A DNA stretch of 54,733 nucleotides, taken from positions 1-54,733 of the forward strand of contig JADHNJ010000013.1 in assembly GCA_016779565.1 (NCBI GenBank), in the 5' to 3' direction. This DNA is from Pseudomonadales bacterium (GTDB lineage Bacteria > Pseudomonadota > Gammaproteobacteria > Pseudomonadales > Azotimanducaceae). How positions within the stretch are numbered: position 1 is the stretch's first letter; each line of letters starts with the position of its first letter. Below the pieces are notes generated by a model, which worked only from the letters and a program-made list of their open reading frames with translations, ran no database searches and was not told the DNA's origin. Of this stretch, positions 18,233 to 27,778 are shown in pieces. Position numbers and translations under genes: made by a program.

Positions 18233-18250
18233 AATGAATATCTATTCATT
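18233..18250. promoter_or_regulatory. Candidate operator palindrome for the BetI-like regulator
   Basis: AATGAATATCTATTCATT is a perfect inverted repeat (two 8-bp arms around TC). It lies 63 bp before the GTG of the regulator and 75 bp before the TTG start of the FAD operon. Length and symmetry suit a TetR-family dimer. The binding itself is inference. Confidence 0.7.
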
Positions 18251-18324
18251 GCGAACTTGTCAGTTGGCGGTCAACATGGCATTATTTTGCTCAATCAATG
18301 AATCACAATCTTGGGGAGACGCCA

Positions 18325-19941
18325 TTGAATCAGTACGATGCCATTGTCATCGGCGCTGGCCACAACGGCCTAACAAATGCGGCTTACCTAGCCAAAGCTG
18401 GGCTTAAAGTCGCGATCTTAGAGCGCAATCCCTATATCGGCGGTGCAACCGTAAGTCGAGAGCTCCACGAAGGTTGGTATTACTCCAATTGTTCATATGT
18501 TTGTAGCCTGCTCAGGCCAGAAATTGCCAGGGACCTTGAGCTTCCAAAACATGGGCTGCAAGTCGTGCCGTTTGGGGGCGGCGCGACCTTTATGCGAAAC
18601 GGTGATCATTTAGGCAATTATCATGATCACGACCGACACTATCGAGAAATGGCCAGACACTCGCTACGAGACGCCAACGCCTACGATCGCTATACCGCAG
18701 ACGTCACCAAACAAACGAAATTGATTCGACCGTTTTTAATGCGTACGCCACCGGATCCAACGTCGTTAAAGCTCAGGGATCTCACAGACCTGATCGATTT
18801 TGCCAAAGCTTTTTTAAACATGGGTGAAGAAGGTCTGGCAGACACTATCGCTTTCTGGACGAAAAGTGTCGGGGATTATTTAAACGAATACTTTGAAACC
18901 GATGTCATCAAAGCCCACATGGCCGGTAGCGGTATCATCGGCACCGCCCTTGGGGTTTACTCGCCCGGCACCGCTTATGTGTTACTCCATCACTACATGG
19001 GCGACGTCGATGGTAACGTCGGCTCCTGGGGCTTTGCACGAGGCGGCATGGGTGCTGTGGCTGATTCAATCTCTAAAGCATTTTTAGCCTATGGCGGAGA
19101 TATTATCTGCGACGCAGATGTTGATCAGATTATCGTTAAGGGGAACAAGGCCACCGGCGTCGCCCTCAAAAACGGCACCGAATACAAAGCGCCGATTGTG
19201 GTATCGAACTTGGATCCAAAGCGTACTTTCTTGGACATTATGGATGCTAAGGACCTACCTGAGGCTGTGGTTAAAAAAGCGCAGAATTTTAAGATTCGAG
19301 GCTCATCAGGCAAGCTCAACATCGCCCTTGATGGGTTACCGATCTTCAACGGGCTTGATCCCAGCAACCCCTTGATGGCAGGAGATCTACACTTTTCTGA
19401 CTCGCTAGAGCGTCAAGAACGAGCCTATGACGACTGGAAAAACGAAACCTGGTCGAAAGACCCTTATCTCGACATGATGATCCCTTCCCTGACTGACCCC
19501 ACCATGGCGCCACCAGGAAAGCACATGATGTCGGTGTTTGTGCAGTACGCACCGCCAAAAATTCAGGGTCGAGAATGGACAGACGAAGATAAAGACGGAT
19601 TTGAAAAAACTGTCATCGATCAAATATCGAGCTACAGCCCCAATTTTCGCGACCTAATCTTGCATTGTGAGACAAGAACGCCCCGAGAAATTGAGGCAGA
19701 GGTCGGCCTGACCGAGGGCAACATCTTTCAGGGAGAGCTCACCTTCGACCAATTGTTATTTAACCGCCCTTTTCCGGGATACGCTCAGTATCGTGGACCC
19801 GTTACGGGTATGTACATGTGCGGCTCTGGCACACATCCTGGCGGCGGTGTGATGTCTGCCCCTGGGGCTAATGCGGCGCGCGAGATCTTGCGGGATCTGA
19901 ACAAACCAAACACTGTGCCAGGAGGTTACGCCGATGACTGA
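18325..19941 (+). CDS. Phytoene-desaturase-like FAD-dependent oxidoreductase, first copy
   Basis: This enzyme of about 538 residues (COG1233, CrtI/CrtO/PYROXD2-like) has an FAD-binding GAGHNG at residues 10-15 and the C-terminal MCGSGTHPGGGVMSAPGANAA that closes the FAD site. I set the start at TTG 18325 because GGGGAG sits six bases upstream and the N-terminus then aligns with its paralogue (MNQYDAIVIGAGHNGL against MTDYDAIIVGGGHNGL). The family is named for carotenoid desaturation, but many homologues act on other substrates. No carotenoid gene is nearby. It is first in an operon with a second copy, overlapping it by eight bases. An oxidation of a C-N or C-C bond in the same pathway is inference. 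Confidence 0.87.
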   Translation: MNQYDAIVIGAGHNGLTNAAYLAKAGLKVAILERNPYIGGATVSRELHEGWYYSNCSYVCSLLRPEIARDLELPKHGLQVVPFGGGATFMRNGDHLGNYHDHDRHYREMARHSLRDANAYDRYTADVTKQTKLIRPFLMRTPPDPTSLKLRDLTDLIDFAKAFLNMGEEGLADTIAFWTKSVGDYLNEYFETDVIKAHMAGSGIIGTALGVYSPGTAYVLLHHYMGDVDGNVGSWGFARGGMGAVADSISKAFLAYGGDIICDADVDQIIVKGNKATGVALKNGTEYKAPIVVSNLDPKRTFLDIMDAKDLPEAVVKKAQNFKIRGSSGKLNIALDGLPIFNGLDPSNPLMAGDLHFSDSLERQERAYDDWKNETWSKDPYLDMMIPSLTDPTMAPPGKHMMSVFVQYAPPKIQGREWTDEDKDGFEKTVIDQISSYSPNFRDLILHCETRTPREIEAEVGLTEGNIFQGELTFDQLLFNRPFPGYAQYRGPVTGMYMCGSGTHPGGGVMSAPGANAAREILRDLNKPNTVPGGYADD

Positions 19942-21496
19942 TTATGATGCGATCATCGTTGGAGGCGGTCACAATGGTCTAATTTGCGCGAGCTATCTCG
20001 CAAAATCTGGACGAAAAGTACTGGTTCTCGAAGCCAGGGATGCGGTTGGTGGCGCAGCCGCCACCGAGACATTTGCCGAAGGTTTTAAAGTTTCGCGGTG
20101 CGCTCAGTGGTTGCATCAACTAAGTCCAGCTGTTCGTCAAGATTTAAAGCTTGCTGATCATGGTCTGGTTTTTGCCGCAGAGAATCTCGCTACCATTGCG
20201 CTTAGCGCCGAGGGATCGCATTTACGGCTGGCGGGAGACACTATCTCTGGCGCTGATGTTAGCCCAGAGGACGAACAAGCCTACCGAGAATTCAGGCGCA
20301 AAATGCGCAAATATGCTGGCTTAATGCGCAAACTTTATGAAACCCGACCACCGAAACTGGTCGAACACGACCTGCGCGACAAGATGACCCTTGCAAAACT
20401 GGGTCTGGGTATGAAACTCATGGGGAAAGACGACATGAGCGATCTCATGCGTCTGATCTTGATCAATATCTTCGACGTCATGAACGAAACTTTTTCCTCA
20501 CCCACCCTAAAAGCCGCTATTGCCCTCGATGCGGTCCAGGGCACACCCATGGGACCTCGATCCCCCAATACAGTTTTTACCTACCTACATCGATTTTTTG
20601 GCGAGGTTTTAGGTTATGAAGGTGTCAGCCAAGTCAAAGGTGGTATGGGCAGCGTCGGGGAAGCGCTCGCCAGCGCCGCGAGCAGCCACGGTGTAGTCAT
20701 TAGGACTAACGCCCCCGTTGCCAGTATTGATAAAACGCATGACCGCATCACCGGCGTGACCCTCGAAAGCGGAGAATCGCTAACAGCTAAAGCTGTGATT
20801 TCAAGCGCGGACCCAAAAACCACCTTCAAGTCGTTGGTAGGCTATCAAAATATGGAAGTCGGATTGGTTCGACGGATCGAGCATATTCGATTTAAAAGCG
20901 GTACTGCCAAGGTGCATTTAGCCCTTAAGGACCTGCCGACCTTTAAAGGCCTTGCTCCCGAAGATCTTTCCCAGAGATTGATCATCGCGCCTTCCATGGA
21001 GGCATTAGAAACGGCTTATAACCCGCTTAAATACGATGAGTGCTCAGAACACCCTGTCATGGATATCAGTATTCCAACGATCAACGATCCTGGACTGGCC
21101 ACAAGCGGCGGGCACATCTTATCCGCAATTGTCCAGTACGCACCCTATTCCCCCAAAGGTGGTTGGGACGCGCTTCGGTCGACATTTTTAGACACTGTCA
21201 TTAACGAGATTGGTCGGTATGCACCGAATATCGAACAATTAGTGACCGCCGCTGAATTGCTGACGCCAGCCGACTTGGAAGCCCAATTCGGCATGACAGG
21301 CGGCAACTGGCATCACGGTGAGCTCACCATGGATCAAGTTTTGATGACCCGGCCTGTTACCGGCATCAGTCAGTACGCAACCCACATAGAAGGTCTGTTT
21401 TTATGCGGTGCAGGCAGCCACCCGGGCGGTAATGTCATGGGCCTGCCAGGCAAAAATGCGGCAGACGAAATCATTCGACAAGGAGTACTAGCGTGA
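19934..21496 (+). CDS. Phytoene-desaturase-like FAD-dependent oxidoreductase, second copy
   Basis: This 520-residue paralogue of the preceding enzyme shows the FAD motif GGGHNG at residues 10-15, a matching C-terminal CGAGSHPGGNVMGLPGKNAADEI, and the same middle layout. The ATG follows AGGAGG and overlaps the first copy by eight bases. Its stop overlaps the GTG of the GcvT-like gene by four bases. Sequence divergence suggests two subunits of one enzyme or two successive oxidations rather than a recent duplication (inference). Confidence 0.87.
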   Translation: MTDYDAIIVGGGHNGLICASYLAKSGRKVLVLEARDAVGGAAATETFAEGFKVSRCAQWLHQLSPAVRQDLKLADHGLVFAAENLATIALSAEGSHLRLAGDTISGADVSPEDEQAYREFRRKMRKYAGLMRKLYETRPPKLVEHDLRDKMTLAKLGLGMKLMGKDDMSDLMRLILINIFDVMNETFSSPTLKAAIALDAVQGTPMGPRSPNTVFTYLHRFFGEVLGYEGVSQVKGGMGSVGEALASAASSHGVVIRTNAPVASIDKTHDRITGVTLESGESLTAKAVISSADPKTTFKSLVGYQNMEVGLVRRIEHIRFKSGTAKVHLALKDLPTFKGLAPEDLSQRLIIAPSMEALETAYNPLKYDECSEHPVMDISIPTINDPGLATSGGHILSAIVQYAPYSPKGGWDALRSTFLDTVINEIGRYAPNIEQLVTAAELLTPADLEAQFGMTGGNWHHGELTMDQVLMTRPVTGISQYATHIEGLFLCGAGSHPGGNVMGLPGKNAADEIIRQGVLA

Positions 21497-22677
21497 ACGC
21501 AGTAAGCCGAGACACCATGTTACTTGAAACCCCGTTTCATTCTCGAGTCGCTGCTATGTGCCAGGTGAACGACTGGGGCAATTGGATGGGCTACACAACC
21601 CCAAACGCATATTTTGATGTGGAACTGGAATATTTCGCGGTTCGCAGTACAACTGGCGTCTTCGATTTATCCCCCATGAACAAATACCGTATCCAAGGTC
21701 CCGACGCTGAGGCCTACCTAAATCGACTCGCCACCCGTAATGTTTCGAAGATCGGCATCGATCGCGTTGGCTATACGGTTTGGTGCAATGATGGCGGCAA
21801 GGTCATGGACGACGGCACTATTTTCAGGTTCGGTGCTGCAGACTTTCGACTTTGCTCCTATCAGCGCGCCATGGACTGGTTATTGTGGTGCGCCTTAGGC
21901 TTTGACGTCACGATTACCGATGAGACCGAAGCCGTCGCCGCGCTGGCTGTACAAGGACCTACCTCATGCACATGTCTTACGGGCATCGGGTTAACTGATC
22001 TCAACACCCTTAAGCCCTTCGGAATGCGCCATTACCAGTTTGAAGGCGCGCCACTTATGGTGAGTCGAACTGGCTTTACTGGCGATCTCGGTTATGAGGT
22101 TTGGGTGCCACCAGAGAAAGCGGAAATTCTGTGGGATCGTCTGTTTGAAGCAGGCAAGGACTATTTGATCAAACCATTTGGTTCTTATGCCCTTGATATT
22201 GCTCGGATTGAAACGGGCTTTATCCAAGCCGGGGTCGATTTTGTGCCCGCCGAAGAAATGGTTCGCCCGGGGCGAGCTCGCAGCCCCTTTGAGCTTGGGC
22301 TAGAGTGGCTAGTGGACTTAAAAAAACCCTTGTTTAATGGCAGAACCGCGCTTTTGAAAGAAAAACGCGAGGGCTCTAAATTCCGTTTCGCGATGCTGAA
22401 TGTTGAGGGTAATAAACCTGCCGAGCACTCGTTCATTTTAAAAGGCGAGCAACAGATCGGCACCGTGACTTCGGCTGCCTGGTGCCCGACGGCCAAATCA
22501 AACATTGCTTTTGCTCAACTTGAAATGCCAGAAGGCCGAGTCGGCCAAGATTACGTTGCCGAGATCTACTACCAGCGGGAACTACACTGGACTCGGGTTT
22601 TGGCCCCATGCACGGTCATGGACGGCCCCATTTTCAACCCCAAACGACGGAGGCAGACACCTGCCATTGCCCACTAA
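21493..22677 (+). CDS. GcvT-like tetrahydrofolate-dependent aminomethyl/methyltransferase
   Basis: This 394-residue protein is of the GcvT/DmdA/LigM fold. It has VFDLSPMNKYRIQGPDAEAYLN, an acidic pair in GGKVMDDGTIF (Asp106/107), where GcvT has its catalytic aspartate, and the hallmark SRTGFTGDLGYEVWV at 191-205. Family enzymes take a methylene or methyl group from an amine, sulfonium or methoxyl substrate to tetrahydrofolate. No gcvH or gcvP is nearby, so this is not the glycine cleavage system. The GTG overlaps the previous stop by four bases (GTGA) after AGGAG. Position between FAD enzymes and a Rieske oxygenase points to capturing C1 from a demethylation step. Confidence 0.86.
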   Translation: MNAVSRDTMLLETPFHSRVAAMCQVNDWGNWMGYTTPNAYFDVELEYFAVRSTTGVFDLSPMNKYRIQGPDAEAYLNRLATRNVSKIGIDRVGYTVWCNDGGKVMDDGTIFRFGAADFRLCSYQRAMDWLLWCALGFDVTITDETEAVAALAVQGPTSCTCLTGIGLTDLNTLKPFGMRHYQFEGAPLMVSRTGFTGDLGYEVWVPPEKAEILWDRLFEAGKDYLIKPFGSYALDIARIETGFIQAGVDFVPAEEMVRPGRARSPFELGLEWLVDLKKPLFNGRTALLKEKREGSKFRFAMLNVEGNKPAEHSFILKGEQQIGTVTSAAWCPTAKSNIAFAQLEMPEGRVGQDYVAEIYYQRELHWTRVLAPCTVMDGPIFNPKRRRQTPAIAH

Positions 22678-22772
22678 CCGTGAATCGCGCAACAGCTTTG
22701 GTGCGCCCAACGTGTTTCATGGCCCGGAACTAAGCCCCAAGACCTTAGGCGTCATTGAGGAGAAAGTATTGC

Positions 22773-24047
22773 ATGCATATGATAGCTACTGATGTTGACG
22801 ACTCCATCACTAAGCTCAAGACCAAACTTGCCGCTGAGACTAAGAAACCCAATCGGGCGATGGACCCCTATTTTTATCGGTCGCACCTCGTTCACGATCG
22901 AGAGCTCGAACATATTGTTTTTAAAAGCTGGATATATGCCCTACATGAGAGCGAGCTGCCCAACTCCGGCGACTTCCAGCTGCTAGACATCGGCGAGGAC
23001 TCAATCATCATTGCTCGCCACACCGATGGTGAGCTGCATGCTATGCACAACATTTGCCGGCATCGAGGGGCTGCAGTTTGTGAGGACCCCTGCGGCAATC
23101 GTGCAACGTTTGTTTGTCCCTATCATGGTTGGGTTTACAACCTTGATGGCTCTATGAGGGCTGCCCGAGAGATGCACGTTTTAAGCGAGTTCGAGCCTCA
23201 TGAACATGGACTTAAGAAGATCCGACTGATCAGTTACATGGGGCTGGTATTCATTAATTGTGACCCCGAAGCTGCAGACTTTTTAGGGCCTCTGTCACAT
23301 CTCTCCGAACCCCTCGGCGCCTACCGGTTGGAGAAGGCTAAAGTTGCTTACAAAAAAACCTACCGCATCGACGCCAATTGGAAATTGGTCCTCGAAAACT
23401 ATTTAGAGTGCTATCACTGCGCGACTTCTCACCGCGCTTATGCTCGGTTGCACACGCTTAAAGATCTTGAGGAAAATGTTCGGCCCGTGCTTGATGCCAT
23501 GCTTGCTCGCTCGGATGAGATCACTGGCGTACCTGGGATGAGCACCAGTTATCGGAAAATCTATTTAGATGCAGAAGGATTTGGCGCTTGCAGTTATACC
23601 AGTCGCTACGGCCTCTTTGACGGCTACGTAACTGGGAGCCGAGATGGCCAGCCGGTTGCACCGTTGATGGGCAGCATCCAGGCTTATGATGGAGGTGCTG
23701 GCGACTATCAGATGGGGCCTTTGACCTTCATGCTGAACTACCCAGACCACTGCGTTCTATACCGGTTTTTACCCCGCTCAGTGACCCAAACCGACCTTGA
23801 AATTGTCTGGTACGTCAATGGTGATGCAGAAGCCGGCAAGGATTATCAGGTAGAAGAGCTGATCTGGCTTTGGGACCATACCACCCAAGAGGATGAGTAC
23901 ATCATTATGAGAAATAGCAAAGGGGTTAATTCTCGATTTTTCGAACCAGGTCCCTACCATCCCGAATTTGAAGAGACTTTGAGAGATTTCGTGCATTGGT
24001 ATTTGCACAGTCTCCGCAGCACGCTGCCTGACGAATTGAGAGACTAA
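22773..24047 (+). CDS. Rieske-type ring-hydroxylating/demethylating oxygenase, alpha subunit, first
   Basis: This 424-residue terminal oxygenase has a Rieske [2Fe-2S] site (Cys95-x-His97 and Cys115-x2-His118, in NICRHRGAAVC and CPYHGW). Its mononuclear iron site, in ENYLECYHCATSH, gives His215 and His220. Overall it is like glycine-betaine/carnitine-type or aromatic dioxygenase alpha subunits; the ECYHC motif is shared by several N-demethylating groups. No ferredoxin or flavin reductase partner is found in the window, so one must be supplied elsewhere. An ATG at 22773 follows GAGGAG at ten bases; the in-frame TTG at 22755 is a weaker start. It is the fourth gene of the operon starting at 18325. 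Confidence 0.88.
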   Translation: MHMIATDVDDSITKLKTKLAAETKKPNRAMDPYFYRSHLVHDRELEHIVFKSWIYALHESELPNSGDFQLLDIGEDSIIIARHTDGELHAMHNICRHRGAAVCEDPCGNRATFVCPYHGWVYNLDGSMRAAREMHVLSEFEPHEHGLKKIRLISYMGLVFINCDPEAADFLGPLSHLSEPLGAYRLEKAKVAYKKTYRIDANWKLVLENYLECYHCATSHRAYARLHTLKDLEENVRPVLDAMLARSDEITGVPGMSTSYRKIYLDAEGFGACSYTSRYGLFDGYVTGSRDGQPVAPLMGSIQAYDGGAGDYQMGPLTFMLNYPDHCVLYRFLPRSVTQTDLEIVWYVNGDAEAGKDYQVEELIWLWDHTTQEDEYIIMRNSKGVNSRFFEPGPYHPEFEETLRDFVHWYLHSLRSTLPDELRD

Positions 24048-24191
24048 GGCGCCGAGGCCCGGCATCTCAGACGCAAAGGCAGGACCAATCGCAGCAAGTA
24101 TCAAAGCATCCGGCCAACGCCCTATCCGCCTGAAGACAGGCTGTAGGAATCTAAGTTCAGCTGCCTGCGGTTGAAGCATTAATATGAGGGT

Positions 24192-25034
24192 TCACCGATC
24201 TAACGTCGAACGCCTCATTTTAAGGTTGTGCTCAATGGCCCAAAAACCGCCTATCCAAACCGCCTGATCAAAAGCATACAAGTAATGCCCCATCACCAAC
24301 CAAAAGACACCATCGAGCACCAAGACCCCATAGCCAAGACGCGCCACTTGGGCAAGCATCAAGAACCGTCCTTTAGTTATTCCTAGATTCTGTAATCGAA
24401 CCGACAGCTCTATCGCCAGCACCACGATGATCCAAGCAATCGCATCTTGAAGATCAATCCAGGTATGCCACCCCGCGACAGCAAAGCCCTTCTCACTGGT
24501 CAACACGCCAGGTTCAACCCGGTAATTCGGTTCAGATGGGTTTAGTGCCGCACAATTGTCCTCGGTGATCGATTGATAATCGAGGTTAAAGCGGTAGAAA
24601 CTGTCGGTATCCGTTAATTCGCAAAGATCCTGAGCGATAGGCTGGGCAGGTAGCGCCAAATATTCCCGGGCCGAATTCACATTAGTGAGTATTGTATGCG
24701 CCAGCAAAACATAGCAAACGCCCCTAAACCCAGCCAACCAAACATTGACCCGACGTTTTGCTTCGGACCGATTGGCGAGCCAGTAGGTTTCCAATTCAAA
24801 AGCGAGTAACAACCCCAGCCACCCAAGTTCGTCAATCGTCGTTTTAAAGGCGGCTGACCACGCTAACCAGTCGCTTTCAGCATCCAGCAAGAGCATCGCT
24901 TGATCGGCTTCTTCAAAGACATAAAACAAAAAATTGATCGCAAGCACACCATAAATGCACCACTTGAGTCCCTGCCCAATGCTCAGCCATTGAAGCCACT
25001 TATGGCTCGAGTCTTGATTGACGCCCTCATTCAT
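24192..25034 (-). CDS. Multi-span membrane protein of unknown function
   Basis: This 280-residue protein has about five or six hydrophobic segments (roughly residues 23-42, 68-86, 104-120, 198-216, 228-246 and 252-270) and a soluble loop at about 122-195 containing two or three cysteines (DLCELTD, EDNCAALN). I do not recognise a family. The ATG follows GGGAG. It lies on the minus strand between two plus-strand Rieske genes. It could be a membrane partner or a carrier, but nothing in the sequence says which. Confidence 0.62.
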   Translation of the reverse strand: MNEGVNQDSSHKWLQWLSIGQGLKWCIYGVLAINFLFYVFEEADQAMLLLDAESDWLAWSAAFKTTIDELGWLGLLLAFELETYWLANRSEAKRRVNVWLAGFRGVCYVLLAHTILTNVNSAREYLALPAQPIAQDLCELTDTDSFYRFNLDYQSITEDNCAALNPSEPNYRVEPGVLTSEKGFAVAGWHTWIDLQDAIAWIIVVLAIELSVRLQNLGITKGRFLMLAQVARLGYGVLVLDGVFWLVMGHYLYAFDQAVWIGGFWAIEHNLKMRRSTLDR

Positions 25035-25213
25035 TTAGGTTGCTCCCAACTAGCCACTCGGTCTCGCTACCCACGACGAGGCAATAAGGTTTTCTGATTC
25101 ACTGATTGATGCTGATCACCGGTCGCGAGGATAGGGATCGAGCCTTCTTAGACACCCAAGCTTAAACATCGCATACTGGGGTTTGGCCTGCAAAACATTT
25201 ATCCGGCTTCGCC

Positions 25214-26356
25214 GTGGTCAAGCACGAGGACTCAATAAAAGGTATTCCATTGATTAAGCCAACAACCTTGTTACCTTCGTTACCTGCTGCTTACTACTTA
25301 GACCCCAATATTTTAGAGCGAGAGTACGCCGCCATTTGGCGCACCCAGTGGCAATATCTTATGAGACTCGATACCCTCAAAGAGCCGGGCGCATTTAAAG
25401 TCTTTCGAATTGGCGATCGGGAGATTTTTATTGTGCTCAATGAAGATCGGGAATATCGGGGCTTTTATAATGTTTGCCGACACCGCGGCTCGGTACTCTG
25501 CGAAGCCGACAGCGGGCAATTTAGCAGCAATATCATTTGCCCCTATCATCAGTGGTCCTATGGTCTTGATGGCGCATTGATAAAAATGCCCAGGATAGAT
25601 GTGGTCAACGCCATCGAAGATCTGAATTTACTGCCTGTCGCGCTGACGACCTGGGGCGGCAATCTCTATGTCAATCTCGACAGCAAAACCTCGCTGTCGC
25701 TTGAATCGATGATGATCCCTGGCCCCAATGTCTTAGACAATTGGCCTCTAGAGCGACTGGCCGTTGGTCATCGAACCACCTTTACCCTTGCCTGCAACTG
25801 GAAGGTGTTTTGGGAAAATTATTTAGAATGCTATCACTGTCCAGCGATTCATCCGGAGCTGAGTCAGATTGTACCGTTATATCAGGCCGGCTTGTCTACT
25901 GCTAATCTCGACCCTGACCACCCCGCTGAGGATCGAGTGGCGGCTCACATCGAATCCTGGACAACGACAGGCCGTGCGATTGCACCGGTTTTTTCAACCC
26001 TAACCGCGGCTGAGCAAGTAGTGGGTCATACTTTCGTTGAAATCTATCCTAATCAATATTTAGTGGCGCATGCAGACTATGTACGCCAGGTGTCTTTGCA
26101 ACCACGCTCTGTGACCAGTACTCAAGTCACTGCTGAGTGGTTGTTTGATCCAGATTTTCTGTCAGACCCCGACGCAGACCTGTCGCCAGCAATCGAATTT
26201 GGTGCCCGAGTGCTCGACCAAGACACTCGAGTTTGTGAGCTAAATCAGCGTGGACTTGCAGCTTCAGGGCGCTTTCAAGGCCATCTCACCCACCTCGAAC
26301 AAGACCTTGCTGACTTTCACGATATTTATCGAAATTGGATGCAAATAAATACATAA
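25214..26356 (+). CDS. Rieske-type oxygenase, alpha subunit, second
   Basis: This 380-residue oxygenase has the Rieske cluster ligands Cys88, His90, Cys109, His112 (NVCRHRGSVLC, CPYHQW) and the mononuclear iron site ENYLECYHCPAIH (His208 and His213). It resembles the first copy in layout but is shorter and clearly diverged, so the two are not a recent duplication. The GTG at 25214 has no clear ribosome site. TTG at 25250 after AAAGG is an alternative that would remove twelve residues. Its stop lies 19 bp from the convergent end of the minus-strand aminotransferase gene. The substrate is unknown, but co-occurrence suggests successive or alternative demethylations. Confidence 0.86.
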   Translation: MVKHEDSIKGIPLIKPTTLLPSLPAAYYLDPNILEREYAAIWRTQWQYLMRLDTLKEPGAFKVFRIGDREIFIVLNEDREYRGFYNVCRHRGSVLCEADSGQFSSNIICPYHQWSYGLDGALIKMPRIDVVNAIEDLNLLPVALTTWGGNLYVNLDSKTSLSLESMMIPGPNVLDNWPLERLAVGHRTTFTLACNWKVFWENYLECYHCPAIHPELSQIVPLYQAGLSTANLDPDHPAEDRVAAHIESWTTTGRAIAPVFSTLTAAEQVVGHTFVEIYPNQYLVAHADYVRQVSLQPRSVTSTQVTAEWLFDPDFLSDPDADLSPAIEFGARVLDQDTRVCELNQRGLAASGRFQGHLTHLEQDLADFHDIYRNWMQINT

Positions 26357-26375
26357 ATTATTGAATTATAATAAT

Positions 26376-27770
26376 TTAAAACCCAACATTACCTGAAGGA
26401 CGCGCCGGGTAGTCACCCACTGTGGGCCCTTTTCGGTCGACAGTCTCAATGGCCTCTGCCATCGCAGACAGACCTTGTAAAAACACCTCAGGCGCCATGT
26501 TGAGCGCCGGATACAATCGCACCTGAGGTTGAAAATCGCATAATGCCCAAACGCCGCGCTTTAGCATCTCATCTCGAACCGATCTCGCCACATGAACGCC
26601 ATTCGCCCGGCTCCCTTGAAACGACACCCCAATCAACAACCCCAAGCCCCGCACTTCAGAGACAATTTCAAAGCGTTCTGACCAATCCGCACAGGCAGCA
26701 GCGGCTAATCCAGACAAATGCCTCGCCTGGGTCAAAACATCGTCCCTTTCGATGATTTCTAAGGTTTTTAGCGCCGCTGCACAACCTGCCGGGGTACCTG
26801 CAAACGTGCTACCACTGGTCGCTCGAGGATTGTCCCCAAGGATATCATCCCTAGCTGAGAAACCAGCAAAGGGCTCAATGCCCCCAGATAAATGCTTACC
26901 CACTACCATAATATCCGGGATGACATCCGCGTGCTCAACCGCCCAAAGTGTGCCTGTCCTACCAACCCCCGTCAAAACTTCATCGGCAATCATTAACCAA
27001 TCTTGGCGATCACAGATTGCCCTAATCCCTTTCAAGAAATCTGGCTCTGGCACCCAATTACCCCCCTCTGCCAGAGCAGGTTCTATCAGCACTGCTGCTA
27101 TATTGTCGGCAGCCATAACATATTGTGGAATATGGTGTTCCAGATACCACAAGCAGTAATCCTGATACTGAGCCAAGCTCAACCCAGGGGGAATGGCCTC
27201 CGAATGAGGAAAAGGCGCACGAATAACTCCGCCCGACCAAGCCTCTAGGCCCACGTAATTTTGAGCGTCGTAGGCGCTAATGAGCTTCGTGCCTAGACCC
27301 TCTCCATGAAAACTTGAGGCAAAAGCAATGATGTATCGACGATCGGTGTGACATAAGGCTGCATGTACTGCCGCCTCCACCGCTTCGGTACCTGAAACTT
27401 CAAAACTGAATCTCGGCAAGGCTTGCCCCGGACTCAAGTTCGCCAAACGCTCAGCTAACGGAATTCGTAAAGGATGTTCCCAGTGAAAGCCGTAGCGTTT
27501 TTGGGCCGCTTGTACAGCGCCCAGAATCTCGGGGTGACAATTGCCTAACGGATTGGTGGCCCAACCATTTTGAAAATCGATAAACCTTTGGCCTTCTAAA
27601 TCCCAAATAAAGTCTCCCTCAGCCCGATCAACAATCAATTGCCTTGGCGGCAGAAAACCTTGACCCTGACTGGCTGCAGCGACCGCCTCGTAACGACTTC
27701 CACCCTTTAAAAAAGGCTGTCCACGCGCCAGTAGCGATTGCGTCCTTTGGCCTAAATGGTCCTCCGCCAT
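26376..27770 (-). CDS. Class III PLP-dependent aminotransferase, first
   Basis: This 464-residue aminotransferase belongs to the class III (ornithine/GABA/omega-amino acid) group. It has DLEGQRFIDFQNGWATNPLGNCHPEI, the SGTEA turn at 126-130, Asp263 in IADEVLTGVGRTG for the PLP pyridine, and the PLP lysine at residue 292 in VVGKHLSGG. It transfers an amino group from an amine or omega-amino acid to a keto acid. The ATG follows GGGGGAG closely, eight bases beyond the previous gene. Paired with the second aminotransferase, it suggests removal of an amine after demethylation, or metabolism of a diamine. Confidence 0.88.
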   Translation of the reverse strand: MAEDHLGQRTQSLLARGQPFLKGGSRYEAVAAASQGQGFLPPRQLIVDRAEGDFIWDLEGQRFIDFQNGWATNPLGNCHPEILGAVQAAQKRYGFHWEHPLRIPLAERLANLSPGQALPRFSFEVSGTEAVEAAVHAALCHTDRRYIIAFASSFHGEGLGTKLISAYDAQNYVGLEAWSGGVIRAPFPHSEAIPPGLSLAQYQDYCLWYLEHHIPQYVMAADNIAAVLIEPALAEGGNWVPEPDFLKGIRAICDRQDWLMIADEVLTGVGRTGTLWAVEHADVIPDIMVVGKHLSGGIEPFAGFSARDDILGDNPRATSGSTFAGTPAGCAAALKTLEIIERDDVLTQARHLSGLAAAACADWSERFEIVSEVRGLGLLIGVSFQGSRANGVHVARSVRDEMLKRGVWALCDFQPQVRLYPALNMAPEVFLQGLSAMAEAIETVDRKGPTVGDYPARPSGNVGF

Positions 27771-27778
27771 GACTCCCC

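Noticed and set aside
18325-21496. Carotenoid desaturase role for the two FAD enzymes
   Set aside because: No crtB, crtE or crtY is nearby, and the operon partners are GcvT-like and Rieske proteins.
21493-22677. Glycine cleavage T-protein
   Set aside because: No gcvH or gcvP in the neighbourhood; the partners are oxygenase and FAD enzymes, so a demethylase role is more likely.
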